A stretch of DNA of 64,000 bases from Gautieria morchelliformis (taxonomy: Eukaryota; Basidiomycota; Agaricomycetes; Gomphales; Gomphaceae). Made by a program: the position numbers and the translations under genes. Shown here one piece after another: positions 10,764 through 22,889 of the stretch. The stretch lies in assembly GCA_015179125.1 (NCBI GenBank), contig WHVA01000098.1, positions 124,001 through 188,000 of the forward strand, given 5' to 3'. The notes under the pieces are model-generated. The model saw only the letters and a list, made by a program, of their open reading frames with translations. It was not told the origin of the DNA and did no database searches. The first letter of the stretch is position 1. Every line of letters starts with the position of its first letter.

Positions 10764-11297
10764 ATGCCTTCCAACAGTACGTTGTGGTCTATCACCTGTT
10801 CACCCCGTATTAATATTTTCACTTCTCTCCTCTGTCCAAATCACCCTATATGTTGATTTATTTACTCCGATACCATGCGATCCACGCTGTCTCGACATTT
10901 CGTCCCAAGACCAGCAGTTGCACTGGGCCATGCAGTTGCATAACGAACTACAGCGTCAAGCTAGGGTCCGAGCTTTGAGCTGGGACGATCAGATTTCTGG
11001 CCCTGGTCACCAGGCCACCTGGACGTCCACTGTGTACAGTTAGTGATCTACCTGATCCATCATTCTGCTTGTTTAATTATTCTACTCGTGTCATGCCACT
11101 CTTACGACTATGTACTCTCCTCTCCTCCCGATGATAGTCGATGAGATCGAATATGGGACGGGAAGCGCACCCACAAGGCAAGGAGCTCGCGACGAAGCCG
11201 CCAGAAAGGCCTTGGGGCTTCTACGAGAAGAACTGGGGCAACGTGTGAGTACTTGGTCCTCACAAGTCACTTCCCCCATCTAACGGTGTTACAGTAA
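10764..11297 (+). CDS. Small single-dsRBD protein, 83 aa, 4 exons
   Basis: The model is join(10764-10776, 10910-11038, 11138-11244, 11295-11297), which is in frame throughout. The protein is almost entirely one double-stranded-RNA-binding domain. It has an N-terminal helix (MQLHNELQRQ), the core ISGPGHQATWTSTVYIDEIE, the GTGSAHTRQGARDEAARKAL loop and helix with the A(K/R)xEAA signature, and ends LREELGQR. Intron 2 sits inside the dsRBD at the same place and phase as in the gene ending at 17099. Intron 1 (133 bp) is unusually long. The last exon is just the TAA, directly after an acceptor. Binding to dsRNA is expected from the fold; a biological role (RNA silencing partner, dsRNA sequestering) is inference. 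The 13-nt first exon is the least certain part. Confidence 0.68.
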
Positions 11298-14200
11298 GAG
11301 ATTCGAGTTGCGACCCCTTGTCCCGAGCGACCTATATCTTCTTACTTCATGTCTTCTGTATCCTCCCTCATATCTTGAATTCACAATTATGCAGTTTTGA
11401 TCTGTCATATGGCAGTGTCTCTGATACATGTTCCGAATCAAAAGACCCATAAATCCAGCATTTGCCGACATACAAATCCAGTTGTCAGTATGATCATTCG
11501 TAGAGGTAATAATTTTATATGCAGTAACTTTACAAGCAGGATATGTCTTCCGACTCAGGCTCACAGTGACCATAGTTCACTTCGAGCACACCAATTTACC
11601 GGACAGTACTGTCACGGTTTGACGGCCTATTATAAAATGCTGTTTTACACGTATCGCGGTGCTTCCGCACGGGCATACAACGTACAAGGCCGGGTCGCCA
11701 TCAGTGATTAACCTTAGGAGTGTGTTAGCTGGACGTGGTGTAAATACAAAGCACCGCGCAAGTTTTTGAAATTTGAAGTGGAAGCCAATCAATGTGCCGA
11801 TTCTGAAAAACGATCAGTGAATTTCTACTCAGAGAAAGGCACGAACCGATATCATCCTCGCTGATGGTGTGGGAAGGTTATTATGTTGCTTTCGGCAACA
11901 GCTGCCAGTGCATCTGCCATACTATCTCCCCTCATACAGTACGAAGGCGCCTGCCAAGCAGCCAACGTCGGAGTGCGGCAACAACTTCCGGGCTCATCAT
12001 GATGCCGTCTTCTCACTGCCCATAAGCATGCCCAAAACTTTGCATGGATGCCAGAGTAAAAGCTGTCTTTAGGGGTACTGTCCCTTCCCAACCCTTAAAA
12101 CTGTTTTTTTTCAAGGTCGTAGAGGCGCGATAACGCTCCATCATTGCAGCCCCAGCTGTGGGCGAAGTCGAAGGTTGTGCACATCGACTATGTGCTCCCA
12201 CTATAGCGCTTACCCTCTTCCTAGGCTTCCGTTCCTCCGCCTGAACCTGTGAATAAGAGGCCGGCTAATCAGGTTGGTTCCATGTGGCCTTAATGACAAG
12301 CGAGTGGCTCACCGAGCAGAGAAACCTTGCCCAAACGCACCACGACGGAGCCATATCCAACCAAGCATTCAGATATCTTACTATACCTGCACAAGTCAGA
12401 GGGTCGCAATCGGGCAGTTAGTTCGCGTATGGTAGCGTTTTGGACATTGAAGTTTGGACGTTCTTGTGATGAAGAGGTTGATCGCGCGGTCTCCTGACGC
12501 CCCCAGATATATCAGGTATGCTTTCACTCTTGACATATATCCATGACTCTGCTTCAAACGTCGTTGCCTCGCATGGGGGAATCCCTTGAGGCGCGTCAGA
12601 AACCAGGCCAGTTATTGACGTGAAGATTTGACTCACCCAACCATCAATTCCAATTCTTGGATTATTCTGTAACGGCGACATTTTCAGGGGACCTAATGTT
12701 CTATGCCAATCCGATCATCTCAAGCACATTTTTAAAGGGACATCTCCACCACCATGTTTGCACTGGATTACACCACCCAGCCATCACGGTGTCAATGGAC
12801 TGCCCTCACACTGCAAGCCAGGTGTCTAGCGCATGGCAGGCATCCAATACTTCTGAAGATGTGTTGACGCGATCAATCCGCGTCATTACATACTGATATA
12901 ACATATGCTCACCTCCCAGAAAGTCTAGACACCGATATATCTCCCAATTTCATCAACAAACGCTTGTTTGCATAAAGCGGACAGCCTACATTTGACACTA
13001 TTTAATTCCCTGATTCTTCAGAGAGTCTCCTCTTTGTGAAGCTGCTGGTGTTTTGGGACCAGAAAGCGAAATGGCGACGTAGAATGTCTTTGAAACAGAC
13101 TCCACGTTCGCAACTTTTCTACATATTGGATGGTGCTTACCACCACTAAAGCATGTCAGTGTGGTGGGCTGTGGACTAATCCAGACGGTGAGAGCCATCT
13201 CGATCATGGTAAAACTAACTTGGTGACCCCAGGCTATACCTCAGATGGACACACGACACCTGACTCACAACGAGGTCCACCTCTATGTTGGGAAGCACAT
13301 CACGCTCTATCCATCCATCTCGATGTCATGTGTCGATGTTACATGTTGTAAACAGCGGGCGAAAGTGTGGCAGGCGCCCCTAGCGTAAAACAGTTAGAGC
13401 GCCATCGGTTGAGGCTTTGATGTGTCAAATCTTGTAAGGCCAATCGGTTAGATCCGTCACATCTTAACTGATGGCCTTTTTTTGTATGGGTGAATTAGTC
13501 TAATCTGATGAGTGTGCCCATCAAGACCTTGTCTCGTGGTATCGATCCATTTCGAAATTTATTCCCGATATAATCCTACCACCTTGACTTTATCGTGCTC
13601 TCTACCACAGGCGATACGCTTCTTTCGAGAAGAACAACTTGTCTCGACTGCTAACTATATCTATACCTTGCGCCTCCATCATCCACCGATGCACCGAGAT
13701 GGCCAGGGACTATACGGCATGGCAGAGGGACATGAAGTATGCCTCCGATAGGATAGGGCCACGAATATTGGAAGACTGGTTCTAATGAAGACGATGGCGT
13801 GGAAGATAACTTATCAAGCAGGAATTGATCATCATCCTCGTGGACGTGCCTCGTTAAGACCCCGCTGGAGGCACTCACCTGTTGGTCAGCCCTACAGATG
13901 AGTGTGGCTTGTTTTCTTGTCTAATGATTCCGTGTTTCGATTCAATACCTGCCGGGTAGATGCGTAACAGCACCTTTTGAAGGATCACTGTATCAAGTTG
14001 AAGGCATGCAAATCCGCGCTGATCGCGGAATCTTTAACGTCACAACCGGGATCTCATCACCGGGAGTGAGTCTCAAGCCATGCCGGCATCACCTTGACAC
14101 CTACAACATACTTCAGAAAGTCTACAGAGATTCTACATGCGACCACGGCATCGGGAATCTGGTTAGCCGCTCAGCATGGTCTGCATGCATCAATGAGGCT

Positions 14201-16759
14201 GAATGGAACATACAACACGCGTATTGTCAGACCAGCCCAAATCCCACTTTCGGTAAGGAATAACTGTATCCTTTTGGTCACCTTAGCTCATAATTCGTAT
14301 GGCCTTCGGGGCCGGAGATTTAACTACTTTGACGTGAAACAACCGGCGACGCCGAGCGCTTCCTAAACATATGGCGGACAGGCTGATTATAAGGCATTTT
14401 CGTCGCTAGTGACATCGCATCAATCTGAACAAGAGAGGACAAGAAAACATACCCGGAACTGAGGTAGGCGGCACCAATACACAAGAAAAACAAAATCAGT
14501 GGAATCCCGCTATGGGTATATTGACTCATAGACTTTTTTATTTTTTATTTTTTTCAATATACATGGTGGCGTGATAGGGCGGATTGCAGAGGAGGTTGAC
14601 GACGATATCAAAGCCCGTGGAATGACCTCTCGTCCTCGGGACGAGACCGGAGAATGAAATGTGGGGGACGCACACATGGTAGCAAATAATCTAAGCTATA
14701 ATATTCCTCGTGCTGACGATCTTTGCGAAAGTCGTATCGACCAATAATGCTACGATACCACTTTTTCCAAGGTGACGACTGCTTCTAATCCTGCGGAGAG
14801 CTTGGCCTGGAAATGTTGGTCACAGTGTCTAAAATAAAACCATAAAATATTGCTGTTAAGTCAGATAAGTTCGAAAGAAATACAGCCTCACTCATATCGA
14901 TCCATATACAAAAACCTGGTTAGTAGGTCGCTAACAGACCTTACTGTGGATCTGTCTCTCTCAGGAGGCTAGAAATAAACGGTCTGAGACCATTAACACA
15001 TCACGTACGTAGAATAATACGGATTTGGGGTAACTTTTCTGGACGTCCAGCGAACTCCCTACCAACCGGTCGCAAGAGCCGTAAACCCAGCGGAGTACGC
15101 GGACGTTCGGAGTGGCAGACGGACGTTCGGAGTATTCGGCCGCAAGGAGCCTAAAGCGCTGGGCGATTTTCGCAGCATTTTCTAGTCAGATAGCCACCCT
15201 ACAACGCTCTCATCTCGACAGTGTACCATGCACCTCAGGATAGGCACGCAATGTATCTTGAATCCTGTGATGCCGACCTTTACGTCCAGGTTGGGGGACA
15301 CATTGACAAGGTGCGCTTGCCGGACGAAACGTCGATACATATTACTGTAACCCGCAGGTAGACTACTTGTGGAAGCCCATTCCAAGGAACCCGGGTGAGA
15401 CATTCTTGGGCCCCTGACGGGGTATGGCTCGGCCTGAAGTATTCCTGACCAGTAAGTTTACTCTCAGGGAGAAGTAACGTATCAAGGTAAATCATCATGA
15501 AATGTTTCCCTATCTGTTTCAGTACTTACGCCCCTGAATCATAGACAATGTCTAACAAAGCAGAAATCATCTTGTATATTACGTATCATCGTGTACACTC
15601 ACCATCAAGTCGCTATGACCGTGCATATCGCGGGACCCACCACAGCTCTTCAGTCCAAAGGCCTTAAAAACCTTCGAAAGGTTATATATCCCTGGATGAC
15701 ACCCTTTGATATTCATATGAAAAAGCCATGTCCTCGTAGAATCACTAGTCCATTCATTTGCCATTCGATGCTGACTTTTTCCCGAGTTTCAGCCAGGACT
15801 ATGCATACAACGGTATTTCGAGAGAAATATTGTATGAGAGCTCAGGATCTATGATTTTGACACGACGACCCAGTGGCCCCTGGGAGCTGACAATGACATG
15901 TCAGTCGGTCGAGGTGAGGCCCATGGGCACTATACGTGCTCACCTCAGCTTGCGTACAGTCCAGCAAACTACTATCGGAATGTGGCAAGTCTGGACGAAG
16001 GTAGTTGGAACAAGGTAACGACGCCCGCTGTCCCACGCTCACGGCGCGTAGCGCAGCCGTTGTGAGCCCGATTCCACTCCCATTTCCCTGATCTGACACA
16101 CGCGATGTAGTGTACACATTAATTTTAAAACTCACGTGTCAGGCCCCCCTATTCCCCAGCCACATATGTTTTCACGATCCTTAGCTTTTCCAGGAATTCA
16201 ACTCCAGCCTCCCGGGGTTCACCGGCCTGACTTCCTAGCACAGCAGCTTTTCGCGTGCGAATCTGGTTGCTTCCCTGCGCGGCATCGATCCCGAAAGACG
16301 GACCAAAGATGCACTTTTTATCTACCAACGTCATCTATGACATTGGCCCGGAACGAGCAGTGTCCCAGGGGCTTCTCGTGGACCGTGCCTGTCGTCTACG
16401 TCACCTCCGCGGACGAGCGTTAATGGACGAACAATATCTGTCAATATCAAACTTGCCAACGAAGCGCGACCTTCAAGCAGATACGGGTCAATTCACTGGC
16501 AGGGTTCAGACAGCGTCAGGCATATTCTTTTCTCCGCAGTGTCGTGATCCATTTCTGTCCAGTTTATTCCCCTATCATGCTCGGAAAGAAATCCCGGGAC
16601 GTTGCTTTCTGAGAGGGTTTTAAGGCCTGTACCTTTGTTCATCCTGCAGCCAAACTCAGAGGCAACCCTTCCTGTTACATACCTCGTGCTATCCTATCGT
16701 CTACCACTAGTCTGAGGTGCAGGCTATGTCACACGGTGAACCTGGTATTATGCTTGCAG
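11298..16759. other. Unrecognised region between the two dsRBD genes
   Basis: I found no conserved domain here. Frames are short (at most 122 codons at 16255-16623) and no exon chain could be built with confidence. Intron-like GT...AG stretches are abundant, so undiscovered multi-exon genes are possible. Weak dsRBD-like words at 14107-14270 and 15830-15900 were examined and not accepted. Confidence 0.4.
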
Positions 16760-17099
16760 AGAACATCGTTACTTACGCGCCATGCCATAGCAATCGCATT
16801 AAACAACTGTTCGTCGTGGCACCCGCAAACTCACATCGCTTCTGACGCTACATCCTAGATCTTCAGGCTCAGCAAAAATTGAATTTGCTGACAATCGAGG
16901 AGTCCTGCGCCGGTCCATCCCATGCTGTTACCTGGACCGTGACGTATAGACGTATGTTTCTGGTTTTGTCCCGGTCGCAACTTGATTGATTTGGGCCACA
17001 GTCGATGGTGAGGCCCTAGGCACCGGAAGCGGGCCACAGAAGTGGCAGGCTAAAGACGCTGCGGCCAAAGAGGCTCTCCAGAAGCTCAATCAAAGTTAG
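16760..17099 (+). CDS. dsRBD protein, 3' exons (5' end unresolved)
   Basis: The exons recognised are (..16808), 16859-16951 and 17002-17099, joined by two 50-bp introns with CTGAC/TTGAT-like branch sequences. The encoded dsRBD runs ALNNYLQAQQKLNLLTIEES, then CAGPSHAVTWTVTYRLDGE, then ALGTGSGPQKWQAKDAAAKEAL, and ends LQKLNQS and TAG. The GPxHxxTWTV and AKDAAAKEAL signatures are textbook dsRBD. The first exon is open further upstream, but no convincing start ATG or preceding exon was found. It is a paralogue of the gene at 10764, sharing the intron position inside the domain. Likely function: dsRNA binding; partner unknown. Confidence 0.62.
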
Positions 17100-18150
17100 C
17101 TTGGTCGATGGAGGGCTTCACGAGACAACAGAATAAGGAAGTTCTGTGCTGCCATTAGAAATCATTCTGCTATTGCTCCATGTATATGTCTACCTTCTAT
17201 GTAGGAAAAACACGAAGAAACAACGAGGCACTGTTTAGTCGTACAAATATCCTCAGACTTGATGCATCAGTGTAGGCCATCAGTGAATGGAAGCAGCGTC
17301 TGATTTGAATCCCCGACTGGCACTTGAACGTTTTCAAAAACGCATGTTTCGCTTACAAAGGCTTGTTCCTTTGATGGTAGCGTGTATGACTGGTAAATTT
17401 CATCTCTCCGTATGTTAACCCATCTCACGGTAATCATCCGCGTATAGGAGTTGTGTCAGGGGTGTACATTTTCCAACAACCTCTCAAAGAGCAAGTCGAG
17501 GGTCGGTAAGGCTTCTTCCCCGTACCTTGGTACTATAAAAATTGCAATGGTGAATCTGAACCACCCGTTTCTCATATAGTCGTAGAGAAGAAGAGAAGAG
17601 GAACATGCGTGGGAATACGCCCGCGACCTCACCTTCACCCGATTCCACACCACCATCAATTTCGTCACAGGCATAGACGCGCTGCCCAAATATAATAGGG
17701 AACTGGAGTACCTTTTTTTTCACGATACTAGACACGCTGCAACACGCCTCGCGTTTGGAACCACAATCAACGGCAGCAACTAGCCCGGTTGTTCTTTCTT
17801 TTTTATTTGGTCACAAGAACAGATCAGTGCCATTGAGCCTTCCTGCAGTCTGTTCCCGGTTCAATTCTACTGTCACACGGCACGCGTCCCATACCCTTGA
17901 CCCATTATCCGATTTTATTCTATGGCACGTGGCATAGCCTTCAATTGACAGCAGAACCAGAAGATGGGATCGCCTCATGTTTTTATTACCTGAGGTAATC
18001 TATGCCAATGACGCAAGATATCTTCGCATTAGATGTTCACTGAGCTAGCTCGCGCCAAAAGCGGTATGTATTGCCAGTGATAGCCCTGCACAACTATTTA
18101 TGTCGGGCTCCAGAAGCCGGCCTAAATAATCAGAAGAGGGAATAATGCCA
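17100..18150. other. Intergenic, no gene recognised
   Basis: This is the 3' region shared by the plus-strand dsRBD gene and the minus-strand SAD1-like gene. Only short frames without motifs are present. Confidence 0.5.
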
Positions 18151-20152
18151 CTACTGGTCGATGTCCATCTTACTACGGTTTTCGTATGCGTCTCGGCGTT
18201 GCCATACCTGTGGATAGTTAGTCCGCAAGATATAAGCTAGACGATAGAACGCAAGACAATATTTCCCTACCTGCAGGACGCTTTCTCCCAGGAAGATCAT
18301 TTCTTTCCGGACCTCCTGAACGATCAGGTCCTGTATCTCAAACCAACGCTCACCATCACCGCCATCACCGCCGGCACGAAGATGGATTTTCCATACAGTA
18401 TTTGCTTTGTCACGTGTCGTACCTGCTACCGACTCGTGCGTCACGTTGGATAGGAGGTCATACAAGGTGGGTGGATGACCTGGTGGTGCATCTAGGTCTG
18501 AAACGGTGTTCATGGTTTTTCTACCTATTAACCTAACGATATAGCACATACATTCATGAAAGTCCACCCCGCGTAGCGGAAAATTCACAATCGTGGGGTT
18601 TTTCTCTTCCACAAAATTATTCTTAGTAAACCGTTTATAGTGCAGGATGATATACGGAGGTAGACGCTGGAGTTTGTATCGTTTCAGTTGGCCCATCGAT
18701 TCCTGCATTATAGTGTTCAGTATGTAGCTGTCACGATGACCACTTAACTACCTGAGTTGTCTTGCCATCGAATTTACTCAAAACGGATGCTATGCTAACC
18801 TGCGGAATGATATTCTTTTCTACAGAATCTTGAAAGAGTGGGGGTGGTGGAAGGTCAAGGGCAAGGTAGAGAAATGGAGAACTCGTCATCTTAATATCTG
18901 TGTGATTACACCTAAGTATTAATAAACAAACGTTAGCTGTTTCGCTTACCTCTATCAATATCAAATTGAGGCCTTTGGTTACTCCCCTCGTCAGGCCTTA
19001 CGATTACCTGTTGTGTCTCGACGCGAAGTTCACCTTGGAATGACGTGTATATGACACCTGGCGAAGGAGGGTTGTGAATGGGATGAAAATACACGGGGTA
19101 CCGATTGAACCCACTGGTGCCTTGCTTTTTGGTGCCGCCCAGATCGGCATGGATGCGGTTCAATAACCAGCCCAGAAATTCCGCTGGATCACCCTGCTCC
19201 TCCAAACGCCATTTAGACTTGGATGCACGGTTGACCTCCTGAAGGAACTCATGCGGGGAAACTTGCGATTTAAAGAGTCGAGGCGACCATAGTTTTCGTG
19301 TGAGTAAGGAGAGACGTTTCAGAAGCTCTGGGTGTCTCGGCACATCCTTTAAAAGAGTCGATTTTGTAGACTTTGCTCGTACTTGCTTGTGCGAGTCAGG
19401 GTACAGGAGTAGGAAGTTCCGTAGCGGTGGAACGTGAAGAAGCATATGGATAATGACGTTAATGTGATCATGGCGTTTTATATTGTTGAGGCCGATGAAC
19501 CCAGGAATGTACGAATTGTTAGCGAGGTCAAAAGATGGGCGAGAGAGATGGGCGGGAGTATCAAGAACTCTGAGGTCGAACGTGGAAAACTTTGGGGAGA
19601 GAACGGCAATGATATCGGAGAGGGAGGGATCAGAGACGAGGTAGTTGTCTGGAAGTACATAGACCTTCATCACAGCTCAAAATGAATACGAACAATCCGT
19701 GAATCAACTAATCGACAGCATACCTTTGTAGTTTCCAGATTAATGAAAACATGATGGTCTTCATGGATACTATGTGCGTAGGCATAGGAGGATGGCCCTC
19801 GGCCTTGGAAGTACTTGCCACATACCAGGCATCCATATACGTTGATATTAGACACGCAGACGGAGCAGACTTTCTCAAAGTCGAAGTCCAGAGCGGCTCG
19901 GTTGACCTACATACTAATGAGTTCACAACTATGTGTAATTATAACACACACCGTGTCAAGATAAAGATCTGCTGCTCGGGATGGGTCTTTACTCTCAAAG
20001 ACTTCCTCTTTCTCGGCATCTTCTACATGCTTGGAAGCGTCAGAGTTCGCCTGCATGATGCCTCTCGTCTGGTTAACAGAATCTGAGTCATCCGTTCTAA
20101 GTCTTTTGGCCGGTCGCGCAATTGCACCACCCTTAGTATCTTGTGAGGACAT
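18151..20152 (-). CDS. sad1: U4/U6.U5 tri-snRNP-associated protein, SAD1/USP39 family
   Basis: The seven-exon model is 20152-19952, 19906-19724, 19664-18950, 18897-18752, 18702-18552, 18497-18271 and 18207-18151, giving 559 aa in frame. After a basic/acidic N-terminus comes a ZnF-UBP domain (KVCSVC, INVYGCLVCGKYFQGRG, HHVFINLETTK), then VYVLPDNY, then a USP fold (GLNNIK, PPLRNF, QGDPAEFLGWLLNRIHADLGGTKK, LPPYIILHYKRFTKNNF, KNPTIVNFP, ending WQRRD). Where active USPs have the nucleophile in GLxNxGNTC, this protein reads GLNNIKRHDHINV with no Cys. It should therefore be a catalytically dead scaffold, as known for SAD1/USP39, acting in nuclear pre-mRNA splicing (tri-snRNP stability). Three of the introns (54, 57-63 bp class) are multiples of three without stops, so they are easily missed. 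A Met 24 nt upstream (20176) is an alternative start. Confidence 0.9.
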
Positions 20153-20249
20153 CTGCAGCGGAGTAATTACGTACATGTTTGGCTGGGTTTAGCAGCCGCC
20201 GCCACTGGCGCGGAACTTCGATTAGCATACCCATCTCTCAACAGAAGCC
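20153..20249. promoter_or_regulatory. Shared divergent promoter of SAD1-like and CSN2 genes
   Basis: Only 97 bp separate the two ATGs (20152 minus, 20250 plus). Both core promoters must lie here or inside the neighbouring gene. No TATA box is evident. Co-regulation is possible but not shown by the sequence. Confidence 0.5.
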
Positions 20250-22287
20250 ATGGACGATGACGATGCGGAGTACATGCAAGAGGATGAGGTATGGTGTACA
20301 CAAGAGAACTGGCTGAACCTGAACAGGCAATGTACGACAGGACTACGATTTTGACTACTCGGACGATGGGGAGGATGCCAACGACTCTGGAAGTGCCGAT
20401 GTAGAGAACCAATACTATACTGCTAAATGTATGTGTTCTTTGTCCCTCCGCCACACATGTTCAAGATTACTGATACGCTATTCAGCGATGAAGGAAGATA
20501 ACCCTGAAGGTGCTTTGAAAGCTTTTAAGTCAATTGTTGACGCCGAGACCGAGAAGGGAGATTGGTATGCATTATATTCCTCCTCTTGGTATTATCTTAT
20601 TGTTTGTTTCTTTAAGGGGCTTCAAGGCTCTCAAACAGTCTACAAAACTTCTCTTCTTGACACTTCATCGCCCCGCAGAAGCATTGGGGACATATACCAG
20701 GCTGTTGACGTACACCAAGTCAGCGATAACACGTAATTATTCCGAAAAGTCAATCAACGGAATTCTGGACTACGTAGGGGGAGGCAAAGGCGGTGCGGTA
20801 GAAGTCGTCGTTTTGGAGAAGTTTTATGAAGCCACACGGGGCGCACTCGAAGATGCAAAGAACGAGGTCAGGCAAGTTCTTCGTGGTTGAATACCAACTA
20901 ATCTTCTCTGCAGAGATTATCCGTCAAGACTAATCTCAAGCTAGCGAAGTTGTGGCTAGACAGACACGAATATGGCCGTTTGACAAAGGTACTTGGCGAG
21001 AACTCTCATTCATGGTATACTGAAGTATTGTACAGCTTCTTCGAGATCTACACAGTTCCACGTCACAAGGTGACGAAGGCGAGCAGGACCAATCCCAAGG
21101 CACCCAGCTGCTTGAGATATACGCTCTCGAGATTCAGATGTACAACGAAACTCGTAATTTCAAGAAGCTCAAGGCAATCTCTCTGTTCTGTATCTAGTCT
21201 ATTATCTAAAGATATTCTATTCAGGAAATTTATAATGCCACAAATGAGGTTCGTTCCGCGATTCCCCATCCGCGTATCATGGGCGTTATCAAGGAATGTG
21301 GAGGAAAGATGTGGATGGGCGAGAGTGAGCGTCATACAGCAGTCACTGGACTATTGTTTGATGTTTACCGCGCTTAGAACAGTGGAATCGGGCAAGCGAG
21401 GACTTTTTTGAGTCATTTCGGAATTATGACGAGGCCGGATCGCCCCAACGCATTCAAGTGCTGAAATATCTTGTACTTGCGAACATGCTCACGGGAAGCG
21501 AGGTGAATCCGTTTGATAGTCAGGAGACCAAACCGTGAGTCAGTGATCGCTTCTACTCCCTTCTTATCAATCATTTTGGATTCTAGGTACAAGAGTGACC
21601 CACAAATTACAGCGATGACAGACCTGGTAGGTGCCTACCAGCGGCGAGAAGTCCACGAAGCTGAGAAGATCATCCGTGGTACGTGACTGAATTCTACCCA
21701 GAAGTAATCCCTCACGTCAAACAGATAATCGCTCGACCATCATGGACGATGCTTTCATCCGCTCTTACATTGGCGAGCTGCTTCGCAGTCTCCGCACACA
21801 ATATCTCATTGATCTCATTAAGCCGTACACCAGACTAGAGCTCTCATTTTTGGCCAAGGTGGTTGATATATCTTCCTATATATTGTCCAGCACGGGCTTA
21901 AATTGACTATTAGCAACTTAACGTGGACGTGGCGGAAGTCGAGGATCTACTTATTGGGCTGATTTTGGAGGGAAAAGTTGAAGGCAGAATTGATCAAGTT
22001 GCCATGCGTCTTGAACTCGATCAACAGTGCGTTCACGCCCATCTGGCCATCACCCTCGTTGATGATCCATGTTTTCTCGCTTACGCAGACAAAGCCTGGA
22101 GAAGCGTCGCTGCAATGCGATTTCGAGTTGGACAGACGCGCTCTATGGTGTACATTCTGCCGTGTTAGCAAAAACAGTCGGCCACGTACGGGGTAGTGAA
22201 CAGGGAATGGGGCCACGGCCCGGTGAGGTTTCGTTTGATAACCTACTTGGAGTACGTGATTTTGGGACCTCAAAAGGTGTATGGTGA
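20250..22287 (+). CDS. csnB/CSN2: COP9 signalosome subunit 2
   Basis: The twelve-exon model is join(20250-20288, 20341-20428, 20486-20564, 20617-20866, 20914-20988, 21036-21173, 21225-21324, 21378-21534, 21587-21678, 21725-21858, 21914-22026, 22089-22287), giving 487 aa in frame. The N-terminus is acidic ([13 protein letters not shown], then [12 protein letters not shown]). Conserved blocks follow: [118 protein letters not shown]. The C-terminal third is a PCI domain with a winged helix. CSN2 is a scaffold subunit of the COP9 signalosome, which removes Nedd8 from cullins, and it contacts the cullin-RING ligase. The intron after 21173 starts with GC, not GT. The last residues after LAKTVG are less conserved, so the exact C-terminus is less sure. 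Confidence 0.92.
21174..21224 (+). other. GC-AG intron in CSN2
   Basis: The homology-supported boundary KKLK|EIYNA requires an intron beginning GCAATC and ending TTCAG (51 bp). All other introns of the gene start with GT and have similar length, so GC here is the only exception in the model. Confidence 0.65.
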
Positions 22288-22839
22288 AGATGGCCTGAAA
22301 CAAGTGCTACTGTACTCTCATGGCTGATACAATTTTTCATTTGATTCCGTTCTTCTGTTTTCTTGAGGAACCCGGCAAAGTGTGAATTGAGATCCGCCCT
22401 GGGCAAATGTTGGACCCTTTCAATTGACAAATGACCCAATAACTTCGCTTCCAGCATCGTCTTGCTGCGTGGACGCCAGGAGCATCTGCTGCCGGACTGG
22501 AACAGTTTGATGGTTAGTCAGCTTGATAGGTGGGGATGAAGCTTCCGTCCTCTGACTCACGCACAAACCAACCGTATACTCCCAGTAGTGAGCACCGTTA
22601 GCGGCCTCTGTTCGGGAGGACACCGTTCATGCGCGCGGGCCATTTACTCCTGCGAACTACAAGGCTCAGTCCTAAACAGAACTGGAAAGGCGAGCGGTAG
22701 CGGTAGCGGTATCCCCCTGATGAGAGCTTTCGTCGGCTCGAAACCGCTGCACATCCGTCTCCCCCAGCAACCCTCTTCCCTAGCTAACAGAGCGGTCTGC
22801 CCAGCGGCGCTCTGCTGGACGCAGCTGCCTGCTCACTGT

Positions 22840-22889
22840 CATTCTATGAGAGAGGAGTCTATTAGCTAATAGACTCCTCTCATAGAATG
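22840..22889. repeat. Near-perfect zero-loop inverted repeat
   Basis: Arms 22840-22865 and 22866-22889 are complementary over 24 bases, with one 2-base bulge (an extra AG in the left arm) and no loop. It lies about 550 bp downstream of the CSN2 stop. Confidence 0.7.

Noticed and set aside
14006..14366. Possible third dsRBD (YNILQKVYRDS...)
   Set aside because: Lacks the GPxH core and the AKxxAAxxAL helix.
15758..16018. dsRBD-like words (RPSGPWELTMTCQ)
   Set aside because: Only the SGP and TMTC words fit; helix 1 and the C-terminal helix are missing and no splice model repairs it.
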